A stretch of 25,418 nt of DNA, from positions 1-25,418 of the forward strand of contig JASFQI010000025.1 of NCBI GenBank assembly GCA_050115555.1, in the 5' to 3' direction. Source of the DNA: JASFQI01 sp050115555. Its GTDB lineage: Bacteria > Desulfobacterota > DSM-4660 > Desulfatiglandales > HGW-15. Positions 14,564 through 22,286 of the stretch are shown piece by piece. The translations under genes were made by a program, and so were the position numbers. The notes beneath the pieces were generated by a model. That model saw nothing but the letters and a program-made list of their open reading frames with translations, was not told the DNA's origin and made no database searches. How positions within the stretch are numbered: position 1 is the stretch's first letter; the number at the start of each line of letters is the position of its first letter.

Positions 14564-16498
14564 ATGACCGAAGGGTTGCTCATGGCGAACCTTCCGAGAA
14601 CTACGAGCCGATTTATCGACGGACTTCTTTCCGCTACGGCCGTGGCTGCGGTGGTCCTGATGCTTCTTTTGGCGGGGTTCATCGGGACGCAGGTCGCCGC
14701 CCGGAACCTGCTCGGGATCAACATTCGGGGGCTTTTCGACCTCTCTTCCTACTCCCTGATCCTTTTCACGTTCCTGTCGGCCGCCTACACGCTGAAGAGG
14801 GAACGTCACATCTGTGTCGATCTCCTGGTCTCTCACGTGCCGGCAAGGGCGCGGCCCGGATTCGACTTCAGTGTGCAGCTCGCCTCTCTCTGCTTCACCC
14901 TCATCCTGACCTACACTGCCTCCAACTGGGCCGCGCTCTCCTTTCAGCGTGGATTGCTGACCATCTCCGAGATCCCCATTCAGAAAGGCATCCTGATCTC
15001 TTCCATTGCCGTAGGCGGCGTGCTCCTCTCCCTTCAGATCCTTCGGACCATGGCAGGGAGCGTGAGGGCCCTTCCGGCGCCTTTGGATCGGAGGGACCGC
15101 CGGCTGGGGGACAATCCCTTCTGCTACATGGGCCTTTTCCTGTTCGGTATTGCGGCGAGCCTCCTCCTGTCCCTTTATGGGAACCTGGCGATCGGCCTGT
15201 GCCTGCTCGCCCTGGTCCTCCTCTTCTCCGGCATGCCCGTCTTCCTGGCGCTGGGATTCGTGGGCAGCCTGGGGCTCTACTTCCTGGTCGGACACTCGGC
15301 TCTCGGCCAAGTCCCCTTCTTCGCCTTTCAGGCGGTGGACAGCTTTCCGCTGACCTGTCTTCCCCTTTTTATCATCGCTGGATTGATCCTGGAGCGGGGG
15401 AAGATCGTGGACAAGGTTTTTTCCCTGTTCCAGCTCTTTGCGGGCCGGGTTTACACCGCGCCCCTGGTCGTGACCATTCTTCTGGGCGGTTTTTTCTGCG
15501 CCATCAGCGGATCCAGCGTCGCAACGACCTCGATCATCGCCGCGGTTTCCCTTCCCCTCCTCACCAAGCAAGGTTATGATAAATCCCTTTCCAGCGGGGT
15601 GGTCTCCGGGGCAACCATCGGGACAGTCATTCCCCCTTCGGTCGGCTATATCCTTTACGGCGTCATCACCAACGAGTCCATCGGTCAGCTATTCATGGCC
15701 GGTCTCATTCCCGGAGCCATTATCTTCGGTTGCTACTGCCTCTACGTGATCCTTCTCGGCACCGTATCCCGGCAAAGGCTTTTCGAGGCCCGAACCGTTC
15801 CGGTGCAGAGCCGAAAAACCGAACGGCCCGGCCCCGGGGAGATCCTTTCCAGGATCAAGGATGCCCTCTGGGGCATTCTGGCCCCCATCTTCGTCCTGGG
15901 GGGCATCTACATCGGGGTCTTCACCCCGTCCGAGGCAGCGGCCGTCATGGTCGTCTACGCCGTCCTCGTCACCGCCGTTTTGATGCGTACCCTGACCTTA
16001 AAAGAGTTTTTTCGAAGCGTTCTGGTCGGGGCCGAGATCAGCTCCATGATCCTGCTCATTATCGTGGGGGCAAGGATATTCGGGGCCGTGACCTCACAGA
16101 TGCGCATGGCCGCCGACTTGGTCTCTTTCGTCAATGAGGCGGGCATTTCGCCGTATGGAACCCTCGCCCTCGTGGCCATCACCATGCTGGTCTTCGGGAT
16201 GTTTTTGGACTCCGCGTCTATCATGGTGATTACTCTACCTATTTTTTATCCGTTGATGATGGCGAATGGATTCAACTCCGTCTGGTTCGGGGTTTTTTTT
16301 ATCGTAATGCTGGAGGTTGGCCTCCTAACGCCGCCTGTTGGCTTGAATATTTTTTTGATTTATGGAATATCCAAGTTTCCATTCATACGTATTATCAGAG
16401 GTGTCGTGCCTTTCATCTTCATAATGATAGTATGTCTTATTTTATTTATCGCCTTTCCTGGATTAGTGACGTGGCTTCCTCAAACAATGACCCAATGA
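14564..16498 (+). CDS. TRAP transporter fused permease (DctQM)
   Basis: A 644-residue integral membrane protein in which the small DctQ part (about the first 180 residues, four membrane helices) is fused to the large DctM part (about 12 helices). Typical DctM stretches are visible, such as GSSVATTSIIAAVSLPLL, IGTVIPPSVGYILYGV, FTPSEAAAV and GLLTPPVGLNIFLIYGIS. It works with the upstream binding protein and a sodium gradient to import a carboxylate. ATG 14564 follows AGGAAGGGGG; ATG 14582 is a possible alternative. The last 300 bp are much more AT-rich than the rest, although the protein stays typical of the family. Confidence 0.92.
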   Translation: MTEGLLMANLPRTTSRFIDGLLSATAVAAVVLMLLLAGFIGTQVAARNLLGINIRGLFDLSSYSLILFTFLSAAYTLKRERHICVDLLVSHVPARARPGFDFSVQLASLCFTLILTYTASNWAALSFQRGLLTISEIPIQKGILISSIAVGGVLLSLQILRTMAGSVRALPAPLDRRDRRLGDNPFCYMGLFLFGIAASLLLSLYGNLAIGLCLLALVLLFSGMPVFLALGFVGSLGLYFLVGHSALGQVPFFAFQAVDSFPLTCLPLFIIAGLILERGKIVDKVFSLFQLFAGRVYTAPLVVTILLGGFFCAISGSSVATTSIIAAVSLPLLTKQGYDKSLSSGVVSGATIGTVIPPSVGYILYGVITNESIGQLFMAGLIPGAIIFGCYCLYVILLGTVSRQRLFEARTVPVQSRKTERPGPGEILSRIKDALWGILAPIFVLGGIYIGVFTPSEAAAVMVVYAVLVTAVLMRTLTLKEFFRSVLVGAEISSMILLIIVGARIFGAVTSQMRMAADLVSFVNEAGISPYGTLALVAITMLVFGMFLDSASIMVITLPIFYPLMMANGFNSVWFGVFFIVMLEVGLLTPPVGLNIFLIYGISKFPFIRIIRGVVPFIFIMIVCLILFIAFPGLVTWLPQTMTQ

Positions 16499-16847
16499 AG
16501 CGTATATCTCAAAAAAAAATTGTTGGTGTCTCACGAAATATTACACACATTTGATGGATTTGGTGGGATCGGAAACCGCCCGTGAGCCTTAGATCTGCAT
16601 ACGCAACTCCCCCTAGTTCTTCCCTTTTCCTTGGCGACGGTCTTTTGGGGGAATGACCTTCCCCGCTTCGGGGAAGGCACGCAGAGGTCCCGAACAGGCG
16701 CTGCGGACGGAAGCGCAAGGTTGCTTCGGGTCCGCTCTGATTGGAAACGAAACATGCAGGAGGGTGCATACACGGTATTACGGTTTTGTCGAACGAACGC
16801 GGCGGGGTCATTTCTTCACGGAAACTCAGAGTAAGGAGGGACACGGT
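16499..16847. other. Intergenic region upstream of hyuA
   Basis: 349 bp without a convincing gene. The first 60 bp are AT-rich and contain an A9 run (16511-16519). A perfect hairpin, CCTTCCCCG (16657-16665) with CGGGGAAGG (16669-16677) around a 3-nt loop, sits in the middle, without a U-run. A strong TAAGGAGG precedes the hyuA start. I found no -24/-12 element and no further copy of the upstream dyad, so a promoter here cannot be confirmed. Confidence 0.5.
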
Positions 16848-18962
16848 ATGAGGTACAAACTGGGGATCGATGTCGGAGGAACGTTTACAGACTTCCTGCT
16901 GGTCGATGAAAACGGCGACAACAACATCTTTAAGACCTTGTCCACACCCGCAGATCCTTCCATCGGTGTCATGAGCGGTCTCCACGAGATTGCCGAATTC
17001 ACGGGGAGCGGAATCGAGGATTTCCTGAAGAACCTGGAGATCATCGTGCACGGGACCACGATCACGACCAATGCCATCCTGACCCGGAACGGGGCCCATA
17101 CCGCCTTTATTACCACCCGGGGCTTCCGTGACATCCTCAACATGCGGCGGGGCTTGAGGAGGAAGCAGTACGATTCCCACTATGCCCCTCCGGAGGCCTT
17201 CATTCGACGGAGAGATATCTTCACCGTAGAGGAGCGGGTGAACTACGCGGGAGAGGTGACCACAGCCTTGAATGAAGAGGATATGGCCGAGATTATCGAA
17301 AAAATCAGTGGGAACGGATATAAGGCCATCGGCGTAAGCACGCTCTTCTCGTTTCTGAATCCGGAGAACGAGATGAAGATCGGGGAGATGCTGCGAAAAG
17401 CCTTCCCGGACATGTACATTTCCCTCTCCCACCAGATCATTCCCCAGGTTCGGGTCTACGAGCGTAACAGCACCGTGGCTCTGAACGCCTATGTGGGCCC
17501 GATTCTCTCCGACTACCTGAATCATGCAGAGGGTCAGTTCCAGGAGAACGGTTTTGACGGGACGCTCCTCATCATGCAGTCAAACGGCGGCGTGATGTCT
17601 CCCGAGTTGAGCAGCCGGTTCGCCGTAAACACAGTGCTCTCCGGTCCGGCTGGAGGTCCGGTGGCCGGGCAGTTCATCTCCTCCATTCACGGCCTGGACA
17701 ACATTATCACCGTGGACATGGGGGGCACCAGCTTCGATGTCTGCCTCATTGAAAACGGGCAGGCGGCCATCACCACGGAGGGGAAGATCGGCGGATACCA
17801 GGTCGCGCTTCCCGTCCTTTCCATCGAGACCATCGGCGCCGGAGGGGGAAGCATCGCTCATATCGATGCCTCCGGCATGCTCCAGGTGGGGCCCCAGAGC
17901 GCGGGCGCGGATCCGGGCCCGGCCTGCTACGGCAAGGGCGGGCAGGAGCCCACGGTCACGGATGCGGATCTCATTCTGGGCTATCTGGATCCGGACTACT
18001 TTCACGGCGGGGACATGAAGCTTGACAAGAAGGCCGCGGCCCGCGCCATCAAGGAGAAGGTGGCAAAGCCGCTCGGGCTGAGCCTGATGGAGGCGGCGGC
18101 CGGCATCTACAAGATGATCAGTATCAACATGGCCCTGGGCGTCAACCTGGTCTCCGTGGCCAAGGGACACAACCCGCGCGATTTCGCCATGGTGGTGGCC
18201 GGTGGTGCGGGCCCCATCCATGCGGCCATGATCGCCAAGGATCAGGATATACCGCTTATCATCGTGCCGAGAGGGTCCTCCGTGTTCTGCGCCTCGGGAA
18301 TGCTCATGAGCGACCTCAAGCACGACTACGTACACACCTACACCACCGAGCTCGACAAGGTCGATCTCACCCGGATCAACGAGATCTGCACGAGACTGCT
18401 TGCCGAGGCCCAGTCGACCCTTCAGACGGAGGGCATTCCCTCGGGCAGAATCCAGGCCCTCTTCACTGCGGACATCCGGTACCTGGGGCAGTTCAACGAG
18501 GTCAACGTGAAGCTGCCCATGTCCTCGGACGGGGAGGTGAGGAGCAAGGATACACGCTACCTCGTTGACCTCTTTCACAAGACCCACGACCTCCTGTACG
18601 GCTACTCCATGCCGGGCGCGGACCTGGAGCTCATCAACATCCGCCTCCAGGCCATCGGGGAGACGGAGAAGCCGAGATTCAACCCCAGCCCCCGCCAGGA
18701 TCCGGATGCCTCCAAGGCCTTGAAATCCAGCCGGCCGGTGATGTTCGAGGACGAGGAGATCGACACACCGGTCTACGACGGCCTCTCCCTGCACCACGGA
18801 AACATGGTGTTCGGTCCGGCCGTGGTGGAGGAGCCTACGACCACCATCCTCGTCCCGCCGGACTTCGATCTCACCTGCGATTCCTATGACAACTACGTCA
18901 TGTATCGAAAAACAGACAACCTGGAAAAGATCCTGGCCACATTGAAAGAAAAAATTCAGTAA
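16848..18962 (+). CDS. hyuA: Hydantoinase/oxoprolinase subunit A (HyuA family)
   Basis: A 704-residue HyuA-type protein. It starts with the actin-like ATP-binding loop GIDVGGTFTD (from residue 6), then HGTTITTNAILTR, GPAGGPVAGQ, VDMGGTSFDVCL, ETIGAGGGSIA and GADPGPACYGKGG. The family covers ATP-dependent N-methylhydantoinases, 5-oxoprolinases and the related subunits of acetone and acetophenone carboxylases. It uses ATP to activate a lactam or ketone oxygen. The partner gene hyuB follows after 8 nt. In anaerobic indoleacetate breakdown, a HyuAB-type enzyme opens the 2-oxo-indole lactam. Because a Mo hydroxylase that could make such a lactam follows at once, I favour lactam opening over carboxylation. 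The start at 16848 is set by TAAGGAGG at 16831-16838. Confidence 0.9.
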   Translation: MRYKLGIDVGGTFTDFLLVDENGDNNIFKTLSTPADPSIGVMSGLHEIAEFTGSGIEDFLKNLEIIVHGTTITTNAILTRNGAHTAFITTRGFRDILNMRRGLRRKQYDSHYAPPEAFIRRRDIFTVEERVNYAGEVTTALNEEDMAEIIEKISGNGYKAIGVSTLFSFLNPENEMKIGEMLRKAFPDMYISLSHQIIPQVRVYERNSTVALNAYVGPILSDYLNHAEGQFQENGFDGTLLIMQSNGGVMSPELSSRFAVNTVLSGPAGGPVAGQFISSIHGLDNIITVDMGGTSFDVCLIENGQAAITTEGKIGGYQVALPVLSIETIGAGGGSIAHIDASGMLQVGPQSAGADPGPACYGKGGQEPTVTDADLILGYLDPDYFHGGDMKLDKKAAARAIKEKVAKPLGLSLMEAAAGIYKMISINMALGVNLVSVAKGHNPRDFAMVVAGGAGPIHAAMIAKDQDIPLIIVPRGSSVFCASGMLMSDLKHDYVHTYTTELDKVDLTRINEICTRLLAEAQSTLQTEGIPSGRIQALFTADIRYLGQFNEVNVKLPMSSDGEVRSKDTRYLVDLFHKTHDLLYGYSMPGADLELINIRLQAIGETEKPRFNPSPRQDPDASKALKSSRPVMFEDEEIDTPVYDGLSLHHGNMVFGPAVVEEPTTTILVPPDFDLTCDSYDNYVMYRKTDNLEKILATLKEKIQ

Positions 18963-18970
18963 GGGGGGAC

Positions 18971-20725
18971 ATGATGAAAAAAGACAAGATGGATCCGATC
19001 CTGCTGTCCGTGCTGGCGAACCGTTTCGAGTCGGTTTGCAGCGAGATGGGAGAGACCATGGTGCGCACATCCCGGTCCCCCATCTTCAGCGAGGCCCGCG
19101 ACTTCGTCACCGGTCTCTTCGATGCCGAAGGGCGGATGATCGCCCAACGGCCTTACATCGCAGTCCTGGCCGGGGCGCTTCCTTACTGCCTGAAGGCCAT
19201 CCTGGACTACTACGGCGATGATATCCACGACGGAGACGTCATCCTGACCAACGATCCCTTTCTGGGAGGAAACAACCACAAGCCCGATTTCACAGTGGTT
19301 CGCCCGGTATTCGTGGGCGAGGAGGTGGCCTTCTGGACCGCGGCCAAGGGCCATATGGCCGACACGGGTGCGACGGGTGCGTGCGGATACAATCCCGAGG
19401 CGAGCACGATCTGGGAGGAGGGCATTCGAATTCCGCCGGTTAAGCTTTACAAGGAAGGGCGCTTCAACCGGAGCGTGTGGAACCTCATTCTGAAGAACGT
19501 ACGCATGGAGTTCCTCCTGGACGGCGACCTGAACTGCCTCGTCGGTGCCACGCGAGTGGGGGAACGCAAGCTGAAGCGCGGTATCCAGATGTACGGTCTG
19601 AAGACCCTGAATCAGGCCGTGGACGAGATCCTGGATCTGACGGAAAACCACATGCGAAGCGAGCTCAAGAAAATCCCGGACGGCGAGTATACGGCCGAGC
19701 GCTTCATGGATCACGATGGTTTCGCGCGAGACCGGCTCGTCAAGGTAAAGGTGACCATTCGAAAGAGAGGGGATCAGGTTACGGTGGATTTCACCGGATC
19801 CGATCCCCAGGTCAGCGGATCCATCAACAGCACCGAGGCCAACACCTTCTCCACGGTCTGCCTCGCCTTTTTCATGAATGTGGATCCAAACATGAGGAAA
19901 AACGGCGGTGCACTGCGTCCCATCGAAATCATCGCTCCTCCGGGAAGCGTGGTCAACTGCCTGGAGCCGGCGGCATGCACGGCCTGTACGATCTGCGCAA
20001 GCGCCACCATCGCGGAGGCCATCTGGTTGGCTATGTCCCAGGCCGTGCCGGAGATGGCGCAGGCGGCCTGGTCCCGATGGTCCGCTCCGGCGACCATGGG
20101 GATGAATCCCCAGACCGGCAGGCTCTTCGGCGATATCCACTTTATGTGCAAGGGCGGTTCCGGGGCGGCCCTCGGCTATGACGGCTGGGATCACCTGGGC
20201 CTAGCCGCCTGCGCGGGCGGGCTCCGGTCGCCGGATCCCGAGCTTCATGAGCTGGTGACACCTTACACCGTGCTTCAGTACGAGTACCTTCAGGACAGCG
20301 CCGGTCCCGGAACGTGGAGGGGCGGCATGGGGACCGCCTACCGGTGGTCCGTGGACGCAGACGGGATCATCTCGGACAACTTCGGCGACGGCCTGAGGCC
20401 CGAGACGGCGCCCTTCGGCATTGCAGGCGGAAAGGGGCCCCGGCCCAACCGGCTGCGCGTGAAACGAAGCGATGGGAGCGAGGAAGACCCGGATGTCCAC
20501 AAATTCGTCATGCTCAATAAGGGAGACATCTATGAGATCGAGGAGGCCGGCGGCGGAGGATATGGAGATCCCTTCAAGCGGCCGGTGGAAAAGGTGCTCA
20601 ACGATGTGGTGGACGAGTGCGTCTCCATCGAGGCCGCTGAGCGCGACTACGGCGTGGTTATCGATCCGGTCACCAAGGCGGTGGATGAAAAAGCCACAGC
20701 CCGGCTCAGAAATGGCGGGAGGTGA
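18971..20725 (+). CDS. hyuB: Hydantoinase/oxoprolinase subunit B (HyuB family)
   Basis: A 584-residue HyuB-type protein, the metal-containing partner of HyuA. Typical parts are the NDPFLGGNNHKPD motif, where candidate metal ligands lie, the VDFTGSDPQVSGSIN stretch, GPGTWRGGMGT and the C-terminal GGGGYGDPFKRP. The ribosome site AAGGGGGG overlaps the hyuA stop, so the two subunits should be made in equal amounts. Together they would hydrolyse a lactam with ATP in the cytoplasm. A stem-loop follows the gene. No extra small subunit of the acetone or acetophenone carboxylase type is seen, which supports the hydantoinase role. Confidence 0.9.
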   Translation: MMKKDKMDPILLSVLANRFESVCSEMGETMVRTSRSPIFSEARDFVTGLFDAEGRMIAQRPYIAVLAGALPYCLKAILDYYGDDIHDGDVILTNDPFLGGNNHKPDFTVVRPVFVGEEVAFWTAAKGHMADTGATGACGYNPEASTIWEEGIRIPPVKLYKEGRFNRSVWNLILKNVRMEFLLDGDLNCLVGATRVGERKLKRGIQMYGLKTLNQAVDEILDLTENHMRSELKKIPDGEYTAERFMDHDGFARDRLVKVKVTIRKRGDQVTVDFTGSDPQVSGSINSTEANTFSTVCLAFFMNVDPNMRKNGGALRPIEIIAPPGSVVNCLEPAACTACTICASATIAEAIWLAMSQAVPEMAQAAWSRWSAPATMGMNPQTGRLFGDIHFMCKGGSGAALGYDGWDHLGLAACAGGLRSPDPELHELVTPYTVLQYEYLQDSAGPGTWRGGMGTAYRWSVDADGIISDNFGDGLRPETAPFGIAGGKGPRPNRLRVKRSDGSEEDPDVHKFVMLNKGDIYEIEEAGGGGYGDPFKRPVEKVLNDVVDECVSIEAAERDYGVVIDPVTKAVDEKATARLRNGGR

Positions 20726-20751
20726 GAACCCCCTTAAATAGACTTTGAGTG

Positions 20752-20804
20752 AAAGGCCCCGCCCCGCAGCAGCGAGGCGGGGCTTTCCGGGACGTCGCTG
20801 CTGT
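20752..20804 (+). other. Stem-loop with possible pseudoknot in leader of Mo-hydroxylase genes
   Basis: CCCCGCC (20757-20763) pairs with GGCGGGG (20776-20782), extended by AAAG and CTTT around one bulged G. The loop sequence GCAGCAGCGA (20766-20775) is complementary to TCGCTGCTGT (20795-20804) with nine Watson-Crick pairs and one wobble. This gives either an H-type pseudoknot or two mutually exclusive hairpins. Only three T residues follow the first stem, so it would be a weak terminator. Confidence 0.45.
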
Positions 20805-20862
20805 GTCGGAGGGCGGTGTTCCGCGCCACGTCAACGGAAGCGAAGAGAGGGAGGGATCGGTC

Positions 20863-21744
20863 ATGTTCAGAAAGCTGTATCCGTTCGATTATCACGAAGC
20901 CCATACCGTCTCGGAGGCTGTGGAGGTGTTGAGCACAAAAGGGGTTGAAACGGCTCTTCTTGCAGGGGGCGTCAGCCTGATCGACCAGATGAAGCGCAGG
21001 ATGCGAAATCCCGACGTGGTCCTCAGTCTTATGAAAGTGAAGGATCTCAGGTTTCTTGATAGGGCGGAAGACGGGATCCTCAGAATTGGAGCGCTTTCCA
21101 CCCTGCGGGATGGTGAGAGATCACCCTTGGTCCGGGACGGCTTTTCTGCCCTTTGGGACTCCATCCGACAGATCGGCTCCGTGCAGGTCAAGAGCATGGG
21201 TACCATTGTGGGGAATGTGGCGGCGTGCAATCCAGCATCGGACGTAACCACCGCCCTCGCGGCCCTGGGGGCCTCGGCAATAGTGTCCCGCAGTAAGGGC
21301 GTCAAGGTCCTTCCAGTCGAGAATGTGGCAAGGGATGTCCGTCAAAGCTCTCTCGCCGGGAATGAGATCGTGACGGAGCTGCAGGTTCCGGCCCTGGGGG
21401 AGGGAGCGTCCTCGGCGTTCCTGAACCTGGCACGGACCAAGGAGGACATCGCCAAGGTAGCGGTCGGTGTGAAAACGGTGGTGAAAGGCGGTGTGGTGGA
21501 GGAGGTGCGCATCGCCCTGGGGGCCGTAGCCCCGGTCATCGTTATGCCGAAGAAGGCCCGGGAGATGCTCATTGGCAAGAAGCCCTCACGGGCCTTGATC
21601 CGAAGCGCCGCAGAGGCGGCGTCGAAGGATGAGGTCGTGAGGCCGATCACGGATATCCGATCCACCGACGACTATCGGCGTGAAATGGTAGCGGTCCTGA
21701 CCCGCCGGGCCCTCGAGCAGGCCCTTTCTAGGTATCTGAACTGA
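20863..21744 (+). CDS. Mo-hydroxylase FAD subunit (CoxM / xanthine dehydrogenase family)
   Basis: A 293-residue FAD-binding subunit of the xanthine dehydrogenase family. It shows the two flavin loops: LLAGGVSLID near residue 35 and SMGTIVGNVAACNPASD near residue 107. The length fits CoxM-type proteins; I see no [4Fe-4S] insertion like that of 4-hydroxybenzoyl-CoA reductase. It would pass electrons from the iron-sulfur subunit to an acceptor. ATG 20863 follows GAGAGGGAGGGA; a frame extension to 20749 runs through the stem-loop and is unlikely to be translated. The three subunit genes lie in the order FAD, FeS, Mo. Confidence 0.9.
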   Translation: MFRKLYPFDYHEAHTVSEAVEVLSTKGVETALLAGGVSLIDQMKRRMRNPDVVLSLMKVKDLRFLDRAEDGILRIGALSTLRDGERSPLVRDGFSALWDSIRQIGSVQVKSMGTIVGNVAACNPASDVTTALAALGASAIVSRSKGVKVLPVENVARDVRQSSLAGNEIVTELQVPALGEGASSAFLNLARTKEDIAKVAVGVKTVVKGGVVEEVRIALGAVAPVIVMPKKAREMLIGKKPSRALIRSAAEAASKDEVVRPITDIRSTDDYRREMVAVLTRRALEQALSRYLN

Positions 21745-21808
21745 CGTGGATGACGACTTCGGGATTGTTGGAAGCAGATTCGAACAGAGACCCAGGGAGG
21801 GACGATTC

Positions 21809-22285
21809 ATGAAAAAGATGGAAGCGACGTTCACGGTCAATGGCGTCCGGTACGAAACGCTCATCGATACACATGCGCTCCTTGTGGAGGTACTGCGGGA
21901 CGAGCTGGGGTACGGGTTCAAAGGGGTCCACGAGAGCTGCGGGTCGGGCGACTGCGGTGCGTGCACCGTTCTGGTGGACGGGGTCCCGATGCTCTCCTGC
22001 GTGACCCTCGCCGTGACGGTCAGGGACCGGGAGATCACGACCATAGAGGGGCTCGCCAAAGGCACGAAGCTCGATCCCCTGCAGGAGGCTTTCGTGGAGA
22101 AGGGCGCGTTGCAGTGCGGTTACTGCACCCCCGGAATGATCCTTGCCGCCAAGGGACTGCTCAGCGAGAACCCCACCCCGACGGCCATGGAGGTCAGGGA
22201 AGGCCTGGCGGGGAATCTCTGCCGATGCACGGGCTACAACAAGATCGTCGATGCGGTCCTTCACGCCGCGAAGGGAGGTGAATAG
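21809..22285 (+). CDS. Mo-hydroxylase [2Fe-2S] subunit (CoxS family)
   Basis: A 158-residue iron-sulfur subunit with both clusters' ligands in place: plant-type ferredoxin cysteines C44, C49, C52 and C64 (ESCGSGDCGACTV...LSC), and the second set C103, C106, C138 and C140 (QCGYCTPGM and LCRCTGYN). It carries electrons from the molybdenum centre to FAD. ATG 21809 has AGGGAGGGA upstream; an in-frame ATG at 21746 would add 21 residues not found in the family. One base separates its stop from the start of the large subunit. Confidence 0.93.
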   Translation: MKKMEATFTVNGVRYETLIDTHALLVEVLRDELGYGFKGVHESCGSGDCGACTVLVDGVPMLSCVTLAVTVRDREITTIEGLAKGTKLDPLQEAFVEKGALQCGYCTPGMILAAKGLLSENPTPTAMEVREGLAGNLCRCTGYNKIVDAVLHAAKGGE

Positions 22286-22286
22286 C

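Noticed and set aside
16631..16834. Open frame just upstream of hyuA
   Set aside because: It has a TTG start without a Shine-Dalgarno, crosses the hairpin, and shows no recognisable sequence.
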